64,000 bases of DNA from Ctena decussata (taxonomy: Eukaryota; Mollusca; Bivalvia; Lucinida; Lucinidae), in NCBI GenBank assembly GCA_963989385.1, contig OZ022502.1, positions 48,849,454-48,913,453 of the forward strand, written 5' to 3'. Below the pieces are notes generated by a model. It made no database searches. It was not told where the DNA came from and saw only the letters and a program-made list of their open reading frames with translations. The position numbers and the translations under genes are program-made. Below, in pieces: positions 25,061-35,380 of the stretch (positions within the stretch are counted from its first letter, which is position 1; each line of letters begins with the position of its first letter).

Positions 25061-25577
25061 GGTTCTGTCAGCGGCCAACTTGACGTAAACATGTTCACTA
25101 TTTTGCTTCCTTAAATGGGTGCAAACACTGGCACAACCAAATGTTAAGTCAATGCGATACCGTTAGATTTTTGGACTCAACAAGGAAGTTAGGAGTTCAA
25201 CTTGAACGGGTCCGTGTGTGTACTATCTACCAGTCTGAAGTAGTTTCTACCAGGAGCCCGTTGACGTAGCTTAATAAACGTGTATTTTGATTTTTTTTTG
25301 GACTTGCATGTTTTTATGTGTGGTAACAAAGCTGAGAACATACATGTGTAAAATCAATCAAAGCACTCACTTGAAAATCAGTCCGGCGCAAATAAGATAA
25401 ACCAAGGCTTACGGCGAGGGTGATACACGCGAATAATTCAGTACATGTATTTTTCCGCAATTGTACAATGGATGGTTAAATAATTTTGGGTTAACGACCA
25501 TTTCGACAGTATTCCAGTCATGTCAGACCTATCAGGAGATAATGATGAGGATGAAATTAATCCAGAAAGTATCACCT

Positions 25578-25640
25578 CAGCTGGAATCGAACATGCGACC
25601 TTTGGATCATAAGTCAAACCTCTCGACCGACAGTAAAAGA
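25578..25640 (-). mobile_element. Degenerate tRNA-like (SINE head) fragment
   Basis: On the minus strand GGTCGCATGTTCGATTCCAG is a good B-box with T-arm, preceded by a TTTGACTTATGATCCAAA anticodon-arm-like stretch and TCGGTCGAGAGG. No complete cloverleaf or acceptor stem is evident, so I read it as a SINE relic. Confidence 0.4.
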
Positions 25641-25924
25641 AACCATACGGACACGCATATATATATGCCAGCGTACGTGCGGCGGACTTTAGGAAGCTGG
25701 CTGGAGTTATTTCTTTACTTGTGTTAATATTAGAAAACCGACTGTGGGGTGTTCGGAGCTTGGTAAACATATATCTATTATATGATCCATAAATGATGAG
25801 AAAAAAAATCTGAGGATAATCTGGGTTTTTTATCATATTTTTCAAAAGAAATCGAAGATAAATGAAAAGATGAGAGTAGATGTGGACATTGAAAGAACTG
25901 GACAATACTGCCCGTAATATTATT

Positions 25925-26366
25925 TGGGTAGCTGACCAACGTGACTTTTGGATGCCGTTTACGGACTTTTTTTATATGTTAACAAGAACGAGCGAGGTCT
26001 GTATTTTCCGAATATTTTTCGTATTACAAAATGGACGGACATGAGGTAAAGTGCAGAGTACTGGAATTAATTTCCGCCGTTTGATGCTGCTAGCACTGAA
26101 TGCACATCTCGCTTGGTGAAGTATAAACGCTCGCCCAAGACCCAGAATATCGAAAAGAAAAGTTTTGGTCGAGCATTTGTACCTAAGCAAGCAGGCACAA
26201 TCAAGCCCATTACTCCGTACTGTACCCCACATCAATCCGTCTTGTATTGAGAAAATTATCAGGAAAAATAAAAACCTCGCTTGTACTTGTAAACATACAA
26301 AAGATCCGTGAACGGTATCAAAAGGTCCGTGAACGGTATCATAAAGTCATGTGAGTCAGCTACCAT
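25925..26366. mobile_element. Inverted-repeat element with about 75-bp arms
   Basis: Left arm words TGGGTAGCTGACCAACGTGA, GATGCCGTTTACGGAC and ACAAGAACGAGCGAGG pair with CCTCGCTTGTACTTGT, GTCCGTGAACGGTATC and TCATGTGAGTCAGCTACCA on the right. The right arm holds a 22-bp duplication of the CCGTGAACGGTATC word (about 26304-26347). Non-coding interior. Confidence 0.65.
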
Positions 26367-26655
26367 GTAGTAAGGGCGTATCGTTACCTAGTTATTAGAG
26401 CAAGATGGTCGGCGTCAGTCATATTGGGCGACGGAAGGTTTACACTTTCGTTTAGGCATCTGTAGAAGAGAACGAACCTTCCCTGTCAAGTTTCGACAGA
26501 GCAGACTAGAAATTATTTATTTAGTACAGCTAAAATGATTCGATTTTTCTTTGGATACACACACAAGTTCAAGATACTGTTTTCTTAAAACACGGTTAAC
26601 TAAAATGTAAAAAAATCCGTTTAATTTACGGTAGAATAACTGACAACTTGCTTTC

Positions 26656-26884
26656 AGTCCGTTCCAGTTACATTTACGGGCGCCCGCAAATATTTGCAGC
26701 AGTCATCACGCAGAGTAGGATAGAATTGGTCAGGTACATGTACTGTTTTGGTTGTATAGTCCTTCAACACTTTAAAGGTATTTTCGAGTGCGGTCAGTTG
26801 ACATTCTAACCGCACACCATATCATGATTTCCACTAATGCTCTACAGGCAGACGCCCGTAAAATAACGGAAAAGGAACTGACAG
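26656..26884. mobile_element. Possible inverted-repeat element (TTTACGGGCG arms)
   Basis: CCGTTCCAGTTACATTTACG followed by GGCGCC at left mirrors GACGCCCGTAAAATAACGGA and AAGGAACTGACAG at right with several mismatches. Non-coding. Confidence 0.4.
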
Positions 26885-26952
26885 CCAGATGCCAGCTATT
26901 TTAGTATAAAATATACGTTTTTTACAGTTTAGCTACCAAAAGCCGCACGGAC

Positions 26953-27444
26953 TATCTATTCTATTCTATTCTATCCCATAACCTAACTAGGTCGTTGGGT
27001 ACCACAGATGACTTCAAAACAATCCCTTTCCACCTTGTTCTGTCTTCAGCTGCTCTAGTTGAGCTGGCAAAATCCATTCCTATCCACTCCTTGATATTGT
27101 CTTCCCACCTCTTCTTCTGTCTCCCTCTTCTTCTTTTTCCTTTCACTGTGTCCTGAAGAATCGTATTTGCTTAACCAGAAGACCTTGAGACGTGGCAAAA
27201 CCACCTTAGTTTCTTAACCAGCATCAGGAGTTCATCATATTCTCCAGTGGCTGCTTGGATCTTCCTGCGAACCTCTTCGTTGGTTATATGGTCCTTGTAC
27301 GAAATGTTCAGTAACCTTCGGTAGCATCTCATCCTCTGCTGTCAAGGTCCACGATTCACAGGCATACAGAAATATGGAAATGACAAAGGAGCGAATAAGT
27401 TTCACCTTCGATTCAAGAGATATGTTGTTATCCCTCCATATTGG
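26953..27444 (-). mobile_element. 5'-truncated RTE-like retrotransposon copy
   Basis: Reverse-strand copy of the last 490 bp of the element at 1426-4916. It starts at left with the AATAG-type 3' tail (TATTCTATTCTATTCTATCC), continues with the basic RGRQKKRWEDN coding region and stops abruptly at the equivalent of position 4412. Some codons are interrupted. It splits a host tandem repeat: TTTAGCTACCAAAAGCCGCA on its left and TCTAAATTTTAACCTCCCTA on its right recur together, unsplit, at about 27512-27565. 5' truncation is typical of target-primed reverse transcription. Confidence 0.85.
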
Positions 27445-30400
27445 GTTCTAAATTTTAACCTCCCTATAATATCTATTCTTTCTATGGACAGAAGATACGG
27501 AATGTCTGACAGTTTAGCTGCCAAAAGCAGTACGGACACAAGTTCTAAATCTTAACCTCCCTATTGTTATCAGAATTAACCACAAAAAGTTTGGTAAATC
27601 TGCAAATCATTGGTCGGACTACATCCGAAACGCTATAAAAAGTATCAGTATCAGGGAAGCTTAGTTTCAAAAGAATAAAGCACTTCAAGGTGGTTTCTTA
27701 TGATCTGGGGAACATTATTTCATTTGTGGTTACGATTGCATGCTATCTCAACCACAAATGAAATAATTTTTGTTGGGCTTTATCCGAAACGCTATAGATG
27801 TTTTTTTTATCAGTAACAGGGAAGTATAGTTTCAAACGAAGAAAGCACTTCAAGGCGGTCTCTTATGATTTCCGAATCATTATTACATTTGTGGTTATGA
27901 TTGCATGCTACGTCCACCACAAATGAAATAACTTTTCTTGGGCTATCTTCGGAACGCTATAAAAATTTTATAGGTATCAGGGAAGTGTAGTTGGAAAGAA
28001 TAAAGCACTTCAAGGCGGTCTCTTATGATTTGGGGAACATTATTTTATTTGTGGTTATGATTGCATGCTATCTCAACCTTAAATGAAATAATTTTTGTCG
28101 TACGTTTTCCAAAACGCCATAAAAGATTTTTATCGGTATCAGGGAAGTATAGTTGAAAAAGAATGAAACACTTCAATGCCATCTCCTGCGATTTAGGGAA
28201 CATTATTACATCAGTGGTTATGATTGCATGCTACGTCAACCACAAATGAAATAACTTTTCTTGGACTATATCCGAAACGCTATTAAAGTTTTTTTAACTA
28301 TCAGGGAAGCATAGGTCCAAACGAATATAGCACTTCAAGGCGGTCTTTTAGGATTTCGGGAACATTATTTCATTTGTGGTTACGATTGCATGCTATCTCA
28401 ACCACAAATGAAATAACTTTTGTTGGACTGTATCCGAAACGCTATAAATGTTTTTTTTATAAGTATCAGGGAAGTATTTTTCAAAAGAATAAAGCAGTTC
28501 AAGGCGGACTGTTAAGATTTAGGGAACTAATATTATTACATTTGGTGTTATGATTGCATGCTACCTCAGTCACAAATGAAACAACTTTTGTTGGACTATA
28601 TTCCAAATACTATAAAAGTATTTTATCAGTATCAGGGAAGTTTAGTTTGAAAAAAAAAGCACCTGAGACGGTTTCTTACGATTTAGGGAACATTATTTCA
28701 TTTGTGGTTACGATTGCTTGCTATCTCAACCACAAATGAAATAACTTTTGTTGGACTATATTCAAAACGCTATAAATGTTTTATCAGTATCAGGGAAGTA
28801 TAGTTCCAAACGAATAAAGCACTTCAAGGCGGTCTCTTATGATTTCCGAATCATTATTACATTTGTGGTTATGATTGCATGCTGCGTCCACCACAAATGA
28901 AATAACTTTTCTTGGGCTATCTTCGGAACGCTATAAAAATTTTATAGGTATCAGGGAAGTGTAGGTGGAAAGAATAAAGCACTTCATGGCGGTCTCTTAT
29001 GATTTGGGGAACATTATTTTATTTGTGGTTATGATTGCATGCTATCTCAACCATAAATGAAATAACTTTTGTCGTACGTTTTCCAAAACGCCATAAAAGA
29101 TTTTTATCGGTATCAGGGAAGTACAGTTGAAAAAGAATGAAACACTTCAATGCCATCTCCTGCGATTTAGGGAACATTATTACATTTGTGGTTATGATTG
29201 CATGCTACGTCAACCACAAATGAAATAACTTTTCTTGGACTATATCCAAAACGCTATAAATGTTTCTATCAGTATCAGGGAAGTATAGTTTCAAACGCAT
29301 AAAGCACTTCAATGCGGCCTCGTATGATTTCCGAATCATTATTACATTTGTGGTTATGATTGCATGCTACGTCCACCACAAATGAAATAACTTTTCTTGG
29401 GCTATCTTCGGAACGCTATAAAAATTTTATAGGTATCAGGGAAGTGTAGTTGGAAAGAATAAAGCACTTCATGGCGGTCTCTTATGATTTGGGGAACATT
29501 ATTTTATTTGTGGTTATGATTGCATGCTATCTCAACCATAAATGAAATAACTTTTGTCGTACGTTTTCCAAAACGCCATAAAAGATTTCTATCGGTATCA
29601 GGGAAGTATAGTTGAAAAAGAATGAAACACTTCAATGCCATCTCCTGCGATTTAGGGAACATTATTACATCAGTGGTTATGATTGCATGCTACGTCAACC
29701 ACAAATGAAATAACTTTTCTTGGACTATATCCGAAACGCTAATAAAGTTTTTTTAACTATCAGGGAAGCATAGGTCCAAACGAATATAGCACTTCAAGGC
29801 GGTCTTTTAGGATTTCGGGAACATTATTTCATTTGTGGTTACGATTGCATGCTATCTCTACCACAAATGAAATAACTTTTGTTGGACTGTATCCGAAACG
29901 CTATAAATGTTTTATATAAGTATCAGGGAAGTATTTTTCAAAAGAATAAAGCAGTTCAAGGCGGACTGTTAAGATTTAGAGAACTAATATTATTACATTT
30001 GGTGTTATGATTGCATGCTACCTCAGTCACAAATGAAACAACTTTTGTTGGACTATATTCCAAATACTATAAAATTATTTTATCAGTATCAGGGAAGTTT
30101 AGTTTGAAAAAAAAAATACAAAGCACTTTGAGACGGTTTCTTACGATTTAGGGAACATTATTTCATTTGTGGGTACGATTGCTTGCTATCTCAACCACAA
30201 ATGAAATAATTTTTGTTGGACTATATTCAAAACGCTATAAATGTTTTTATCAGTATCAGGGAAGTATAGTTCCAAACGAATAAAGCACTTCAAGGCGGTC
30301 TCTTATGATTTCCGAAACATTATTACAGTTTATACATTTATATACTTTGAAAAGAATAAAGCACTTCAAGGCGGTCCATATGATTTGGGCACATTATTTC

Positions 30401-32652
30401 ATTTGTGGTAATGATTACATGCTTTCTCAACCACAAATGAAATAACTTTTGTCGTACGTTTTCCAAAACGCTATAAAAGTTTTTTTATTAGTATCAGGGA
30501 AATATAGTTTAAAAAGAATGAAAGACTTCAAGGCCATCTCTTGCGATTAAAGAACACATTATTTCATCATTTTGTGGTTATGATTGCATGCTACGTCAAC
30601 CACAAATGAAATAACAATTATTTCAACATATCCGAAACGCTATTAATGTTTTTATCAGTATCAAGGAATAATAGTTTGAAAAGAATAAAGCAGTTCAAGG
30701 CGGTCTCTTGCGATTTCGGGAACAGAATTAGATTTTTGGTTATGATTGCACGCAACATCAACCACAAATGACACAACTTTTATTGGACTATATCCGAAAT
30801 ACTATAATAAATGTTTTTTATCAGTATCAGGGAAGTTTAGTTTAAAAAGAATTAAGCACTTCAAGACGGTTTTTTACGATTTGGGGAACATTATTTCATT
30901 TGTGGTTACGCTTGAGTGCTATCTCAACCACAAATGAAATAACTTTTGTTGGACTATATCCAAAACGCTATAAAAGTTTTTGATTAGTATCAGGGAAGTA
31001 TAGTTTCAAAAGAATGAAGCACTTCAACGCGATCTCTTACGATTTGGGGAATATTATTTCGTTTGTGGTTATGATTGCCCGCTACCTCAACCACAAATGA
31101 AACAACTTTTGTTGGACTATATCCGAAATGCTGGAGATGTTTTTATAGGTATCAGGAAAGTATAGTTTCAAAAGAATATAGCACTTCAAGGCGGTCTCTT
31201 AAGATTTCGTGAACATTATTACATTTGTGGTTTCGATTGCATGCTACTTCAACCACAAGTGAAGTAAGTTTGTTGAATTATATCCGAAGCGCTAGAAGAG
31301 CTTTGTAACAGTATCAGGGAACTATAGTTACAAAAGAATAAAGCACTTCAATGCGATCTTTTACTGTTTAAGGAACATAATTTCATTTGTGGTTACGATT
31401 GCATGCTATCTCAACCACAAATGAAATAACTACTGTTGGACTACATCCAAAACGCTATAAAAGTTTTTTATTAGTATCAGGGAAGTATAGTTTCAAAAGA
31501 ATATTTCACTACAAGGTGATCTATTATGATTAGGGGAACACTATTTCATTTGTGGTTATGATTGCATGCTATCTCAACCACAAATGAAATAACTTTTGTT
31601 GCACGTTATCCAACACGCTATAAAAGTTTTTCACCAGTGTCAGGGAAGTATAGTTTCAAAAGAATGAAACACTTCTACGCGATATCTTACGATTTGGGGA
31701 ACATTATTACATTTGTGGTTACGACCTCAACCACAAATGAAATAACTTTTGTTGGACTTTATCAGAAACGCTATAAAAGTGTTTTATCAGTATCAGGGAA
31801 GTTTATTTTGAATAGAATATAGTACTTCAAGACGCTTTCTTACGATTTGGGGAACATTATTTCATTTGTGGCTACGATTGCATGCTATCTCAACCACAAA
31901 TGAAATAACTATTGTTGGACTGTATCCAATATGCTATGAAAGTTGTTTTTTTAAGTATCAGGGAAAAGAATATATCACTTGAAGGTGATCTCTTATGTTT
32001 TGGGGAACATTATTTCATTTGTGGTTATGATTGCATGCTATCTCAACCACAAATGAAATAACTTTTGTTGCACGTTATCCAACACGCTATAAACGTTATT
32101 CATCAGTATCAGGGAAGTATAGTTTCAAAAGAATGAAACACTTCTAAGCGATATCTTACGATTTGGGGAACATTATTACATTTGTGGTTATGATTGCATG
32201 CTACCTCAACCACAAATGAAATAACTTTTGTTGGACTTTATCAGAAACGCTATAAATTTTTTTTATCAGTATCAGGGAAGTTTAGTTTGAAAAGAATAAA
32301 GCACTTCAAGACGGTTTCTTACGATTTGGGAACATTATTTCATTTGTGGCTACAATTGCATGCTATGTCAACAACAAATGAAATAATATATATTTTTTGG
32401 ACTGTATCCCAAACGCTATGAAAGTTTCTTCTCAGTATTTTCGAAGTTTTGATTTAAAAGAATGATGCACTCCTAGGTGATCTCTCACGACCTGGGACTA
32501 ATTCTTTCTTTGTGGTTACGATGGCGTGCTACCACAACCACAAATGTAATAACTTCGGTCTGCAAAGTTCCCAAATGATTCAAAAGATTGTCGATATATG
32601 TCAGTGAAGTTTATTTTTATAAGAATAATGCCCTTCCGGACAGTTTCATAAC

Positions 32653-32888
32653 TGAGCCGAGACGCGAGAAACTAACAAGTGTTTGTGCGGCCAGCGAAGA
32701 CTCAGATCAGCCAGGGCATACGCCCAGTCTGATCAGTGTCTTCGCTGTCCACCAGGAGGTAGCTCAGTCCCTTAGCTACCCTTTGAGCACTTAACGAAGA
32801 GTTTGGTCAAACTGGGTGGATGCCCAGGCTGATCTGAGTCTGCGCTGGGCGCATAACCACAATGTTGGTTTTGTCGTGTCGCGGCTCA
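32653..32888. mobile_element. Family A palindromic MITE, copy 4 (inside right arm)
   Basis: TGAGCCGAGACGCGAGAAAC at left, TGTCGCGGCTCA at right. Flanked by near-identical GCCCTTCCGGACAGTTTCAT and GCCCATCCAGACAGTTTCAT, a piece of the array monomer present once per monomer elsewhere. Insertion therefore seems to have come with a duplication of about 20 bp, longer than expected for a MITE, or next to a recombination event. Confidence 0.8.
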
Positions 32889-32925
32889 TATGCCCATCCA
32901 GACAGTTTCATATATGTTTGGAGAC

Positions 32926-33190
32926 TTTTTTGATTGATTTGATGCTTAACGTCCACGGTAAACAGCTATGGTCATGTCGGGACGGTCAGTTAACCTAACC
33001 ACACTATTCCTGGGCGGGCTTAGACCTCCTAAGCGGATAACCAGTACTAAGTGCACATACTTTCGCCAGTAACTGACAACTGCCCTTCTTGCGGAAGGAG
33101 AAACGAAAGTATGTGGCCAGACCGGGTTTCGAACCCAGGACCTCTGACTTATGAGTCAGGTGCCCTACCCTTACGCTACGCGGCCCGGCA
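32926..33190 (-). mobile_element. tRNA-derived SINE with 13-bp target duplication
   Basis: Flanked by perfect TATGTTTGGAGAC direct repeats at 32913-32925 and 33191-33203. On the minus strand the head (33190 downward) is tRNA-like: A-box region TAGCGTAAGGGTAGGGCACC, an anticodon-arm-like CTGACTCATAAGTCAG, and B-box GGTTCGAAACC. A non-tRNA body follows (CATACTTTCG, AGTTACTGGCGAAAGT, GACCGTCCCGACATGACC). It ends in TGATTTGATTGAT-type sequence reaching 32926. The anticodon loop has the wrong size, so this is a SINE and not a tRNA gene. It inserted into an array monomer; a second copy is at 62093-62315. Confidence 0.85.
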
Positions 33191-33792
33191 TATGTTTGGA
33201 GACATTAGTTTATTTGTGAATACGATTCCATGATACCTCAACCACAAATGGAATAACTTTGGTCTGCGAATTTCTAGGTATTTCAAATGATTGTCGACTT
33301 GCGTCAGAGAAGTTTATTCTGGTAAGAATGAAGCACCTTCAATACAATTTCGTATATGTTTGAAAGCATTATTTCATTTGTGGTAACGATTGCAAGCTTC
33401 CTCAATCACAAATGAAATAACTTTGGTCTGCAAATTCCTAACTGTTTCAAAAGATTGTCGACTTGTTTCAGAGAAGTTTATTTTTGTAAGAATGAAGCCC
33501 TTCCATACAATTTCATATATGTTTAGAGACATTATTTCATTTGTGGTTACGATTGCAAGCTTCCTCAACCACAAATGAAATAACTTCGGTCTGCAAATTT
33601 CTAAGTGTTTCAAAAGATTGTAGACTTGTGTCAGAGAAAATTATTTTTGTAAGAATGAAGCCCTTCTATACAATGTCATACATGTTTGGAAACATTATTT
33701 CATTTGTGGTTCCGATTGCATGCTACATCAACCACAAATGAAAGAATTACTTCATTTGTGGGAGTTATTTCATTTGTGGTTGCAACAAGGGG

Positions 33793-33860
33793 TCCTTCAA
33801 GCAATATTAAAGATGAGATAAACATGGGTGAAGAGACATTAGTGCTATGCTGGATCAGCG
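33793..33860 (+). pseudogene. Mariner transposase fragment, continuing after the insertion
   Basis: Directly right of the AGGGG duplication the frame reads SSNIKDEINMGEETLVLCW. This resembles the stretch that follows the second helix-turn-helix in mariner transposases (SV-x-x-IL-x-D-x-L-x-M-x-K-V...W). It is what should come after FEYCVKFLKLS at 12969 if the 20.8-kb insertion were removed. The two pieces are in different frames, as expected for decay. The catalytic domain is absent. Confidence 0.4.
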
Positions 33861-34331
33861 AATATGCTACTTTGGACATGACACAATATCGAAATTTCGT
33901 CTGGTGCGTCAACAACGTCATTGACGTGCGGCGCGTTTCGTTACCATGCCTTCTGTCTATCTCGATATCTCAGTTACTGTGCACTGTATTTCTATGACAT
34001 TTTCAGCCCATAATGCAAATAGATTAAGGTACTTGGATATGAAATTTTATTGGTCTTCCTTTATTCTACACGATGCTCTAGCTGCAGTGACATTACTTCT
34101 GGATCAACCCTCGTATATACTGTTTTACATTTACGAGTCCAGGATCTGAGAAATGAACTGCTTTAACCGCGATCTAATCATTTAAACAAACGAATAAAAC
34201 TTGAATGTTTAAAACTACAGATTAAAAGCTTCTAAACCTAAGTACATGTATCAAAGTAACCACTCCATGAAAGTCTAAAAGCACGGATCCGTGGTTTAAA
34301 ACTTTCAATGAGCGGTTATTTTCAAGGCAGA

Positions 34332-34436
34332 GGCTATTTACAGTTAACTGTAAATAGCCAAAAAACGTTAAAATGGCTATTGACAGTTGACTGTAAATAG
34401 CCAAAAAACGTTAAAATGGCTATTTACAGTCTTTTA
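34332..34436. repeat. GGCTATTTACAGTTAACTGT palindromic minisatellite
   Basis: Repeats of GGCTATTTACAGTTAACTGT plus its complement TAAATAGCC, separated by AAAAAACGTTAAAAT. Each unit is self-complementary. The same family is at 35448-35553. Non-coding. Confidence 0.8.
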
Positions 34437-34805
34437 TCATTTAAGCTTGACTTCAATACCTTGCTGATTGCTCCTTAGTTATAATACATTATGCCCAGTC
34501 ATTTTGGTCCAGGCTTTAAAGTTCTGGAATCAGTCTAAATGATGCGGACTCGGCGAGTTCGGCCAGATCTTAATTTTATCACTGGCCTGTGTGGATTTTT
34601 TGTCCATATCATCATTCACCTCTACCCAGTATCCCAGTATCGGCTCGAACAGACTGAAATACTGTTGATGGGGATTATTGTCACAGTCGCTCCCATTACT
34701 GAAGCTCTGCTGAAAACGTGTGCAACCTCAAAATAACTATTTGTCGTCGGTTAGTTGTTTTGTGTTTTTCGATTCTCTTAGTATTTCAGTTTTACATCGA
34801 GCCGT

Positions 34806-34807
<2 letters not shown>

Positions 34808-34864
<57 letters not shown>

Positions 34865-34879
34865 TGTGTGTGTGTGTGT
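34808..34879. repeat. AG then TG microsatellite
   Basis: About 27 AG dinucleotides followed by about 9 TG dinucleotides, directly abutting the 3' end of the retrotransposon fragment that follows. Confidence 0.95.
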
Positions 34880-35215
34880 CTATCCTATAGACTTTCAGGG
34901 TCGTTCGGTCACCAGAAATGACTTCAAAACAACCCCTTTTCACCTGTTCCTGTCTCAGCGGCCGTAGTTGTGATCCTCTCCACGATATAAAATTGTCTTC
35001 CCACTTCTTCTTCTGTCTATCTCTTCTTCTTTTTAATTTCACTTGCCCTGTATAAACGTCTTGAGATGTAGCCAAACCATCTCGTTTCCGTTTCTTATAG
35101 TTTGTCATATTTCAGTTGCTGCTTGCATCTTTTAGCGAACATCCTCATTAAATACTTGGTCTTTGTATGCGATACTCAGTAACCTTTGGCATCTCATCCG
35201 TGGCTTGCGTTCTTT
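34880..35215 (-). mobile_element. 5'-truncated RTE-like fragment, diverged family
   Basis: The minus strand encodes a broken C-terminus similar to that of the 1426-4916 element, including LKRRRDRQKKKWEDN. Noncoding 3' sequence (ATTTCTGGTGACCGAACGAC) reaches the TG microsatellite. Divergence from the 27-kb copy is clear, so it is a different subfamily. Confidence 0.7.
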
Positions 35216-35380
35216 TCTCTAGTCTGCCGTATGACCCATCAAACCACATGGTCGATGCAATAACGATTTCTCTCTCCTCCCGGAATATCCCCGCATTCAA
35301 CGAGGTACACACTTAAGAATCCCATTTTAGATGCCCACGACAACTATCGGACGTGAAAGCGGAGGAAATAGTCTTATCCA

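Larger units (their letters stand above)
19916..27599. other. Core of the hairpin-array transposon
   Basis: About 7.7 kb between the arms. I find no transposase, integrase or other long open frame. It holds secondary repeats listed separately: a family B element, a 160-bp tandem repeat, a CACCTGAGC-shell element, three inverted-repeat elements, two tRNA-like fragments and a truncated RTE copy. Stretches 20343-21212 and 23530-24804 show nothing I can assign. The core may be a captured genomic segment or the eroded body of an autonomous element. Confidence 0.55.
12975..33787. mobile_element. 20.8-kb hairpin-array transposon with inverted satellite arms
   Basis: The ends are perfect 60-bp inverted repeats (12975-13034 and 33728-33787) starting TGTTGCAACCACAAATG, giving TG...CA termini. 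The element is flanked by direct AGGGG copies at 12970-12974 and 33788-33792. It is an insertion in a mariner relic, whose transposase reading stops at the left edge and appears to resume at the right edge. Both arms are tandem arrays of the same hairpin monomer in opposite orientation; the core (about 19916-27599) has no coding gene. TG...CA ends with a 5-bp duplication resemble products of retroviral-type integrases (LTR elements, Ginger/TDD transposons). That kinship is inference, since no enzyme is encoded. Confidence 0.72.
27600..33787 (-). repeat. Right arm: about 35 tandem hairpin monomers, inverted
   Basis: The same hairpin (TTATTTCATTTGTGGTT ... AACCACAAATGAAATAA) as the left arm but in reverse orientation; the loop is usually ACGATTGCATGCTATCTC. 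Type B monomers (spacer with AACGCTATAAAAG, TATCAGGGAAGTATAG and AAAGCACTTCAAGGCGGTCT) fill 27600 to about 32480; type A monomers fill the outer end (33190-33787). Higher-order repeats are visible: a three-monomer block of about 486 bp at 28849 and 29334, and a nine-monomer shift of about 1458 bp between 28372 and 29830. Interrupted by a family A MITE and a SINE. Confidence 0.92.
12281..34113 (+). mobile_element. Mariner-like element relic, split by a 20.8-kb insertion
   Basis: 29-bp inverted terminal repeats with one mismatch, beginning CRAGGGTTGATCCAGAAGTA, lie at 12281-12309 and 34085-34113. Each is flanked by TA (12279-12280 and 34114-34115), the Tc1/mariner target. A second inverted 13-mer, GCGCCGCACGTCA, sits 178-179 bp in from each end, which suggests inner transposase-binding sites. 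Subtracting the insertion at 12975-33787 and one AGGGG copy leaves about 1.0 kb, close to mariner size but short of the usual 1.3 kb. The transposase is degraded (12785-12969 and 33793-33860). Confidence 0.7.

Noticed and set aside
25438..25905. 155-codon minus-strand frame
   Set aside because: Begins without clear context, spans a tRNA-like SINE fragment and shows no domain; probably chance in AT-rich DNA.
33101..33190. tRNA-Met-like gene on the minus strand with an apparent CAT anticodon
   Set aside because: The anticodon arm has a shifted stem and wrong loop size. The sequence continues into a SINE body with a 13-bp target duplication and a second copy at 62.1 kb.
12970..33792. CRISPR-like reading of the regularly spaced palindromic repeats
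   Set aside because: The window is eukaryotic, units are about 163 bp with homologous spacers, and no cas genes are present.
12281..34113. Treating the whole 21.8 kb between the mariner ends as one giant mariner with satellite arms
   Set aside because: The 60-bp perfect inverted ends, the AGGGG duplication and the apparent continuation of transposase sequence across the insertion fit a nested insertion better. The single-element reading stays possible but needs two coincidences.
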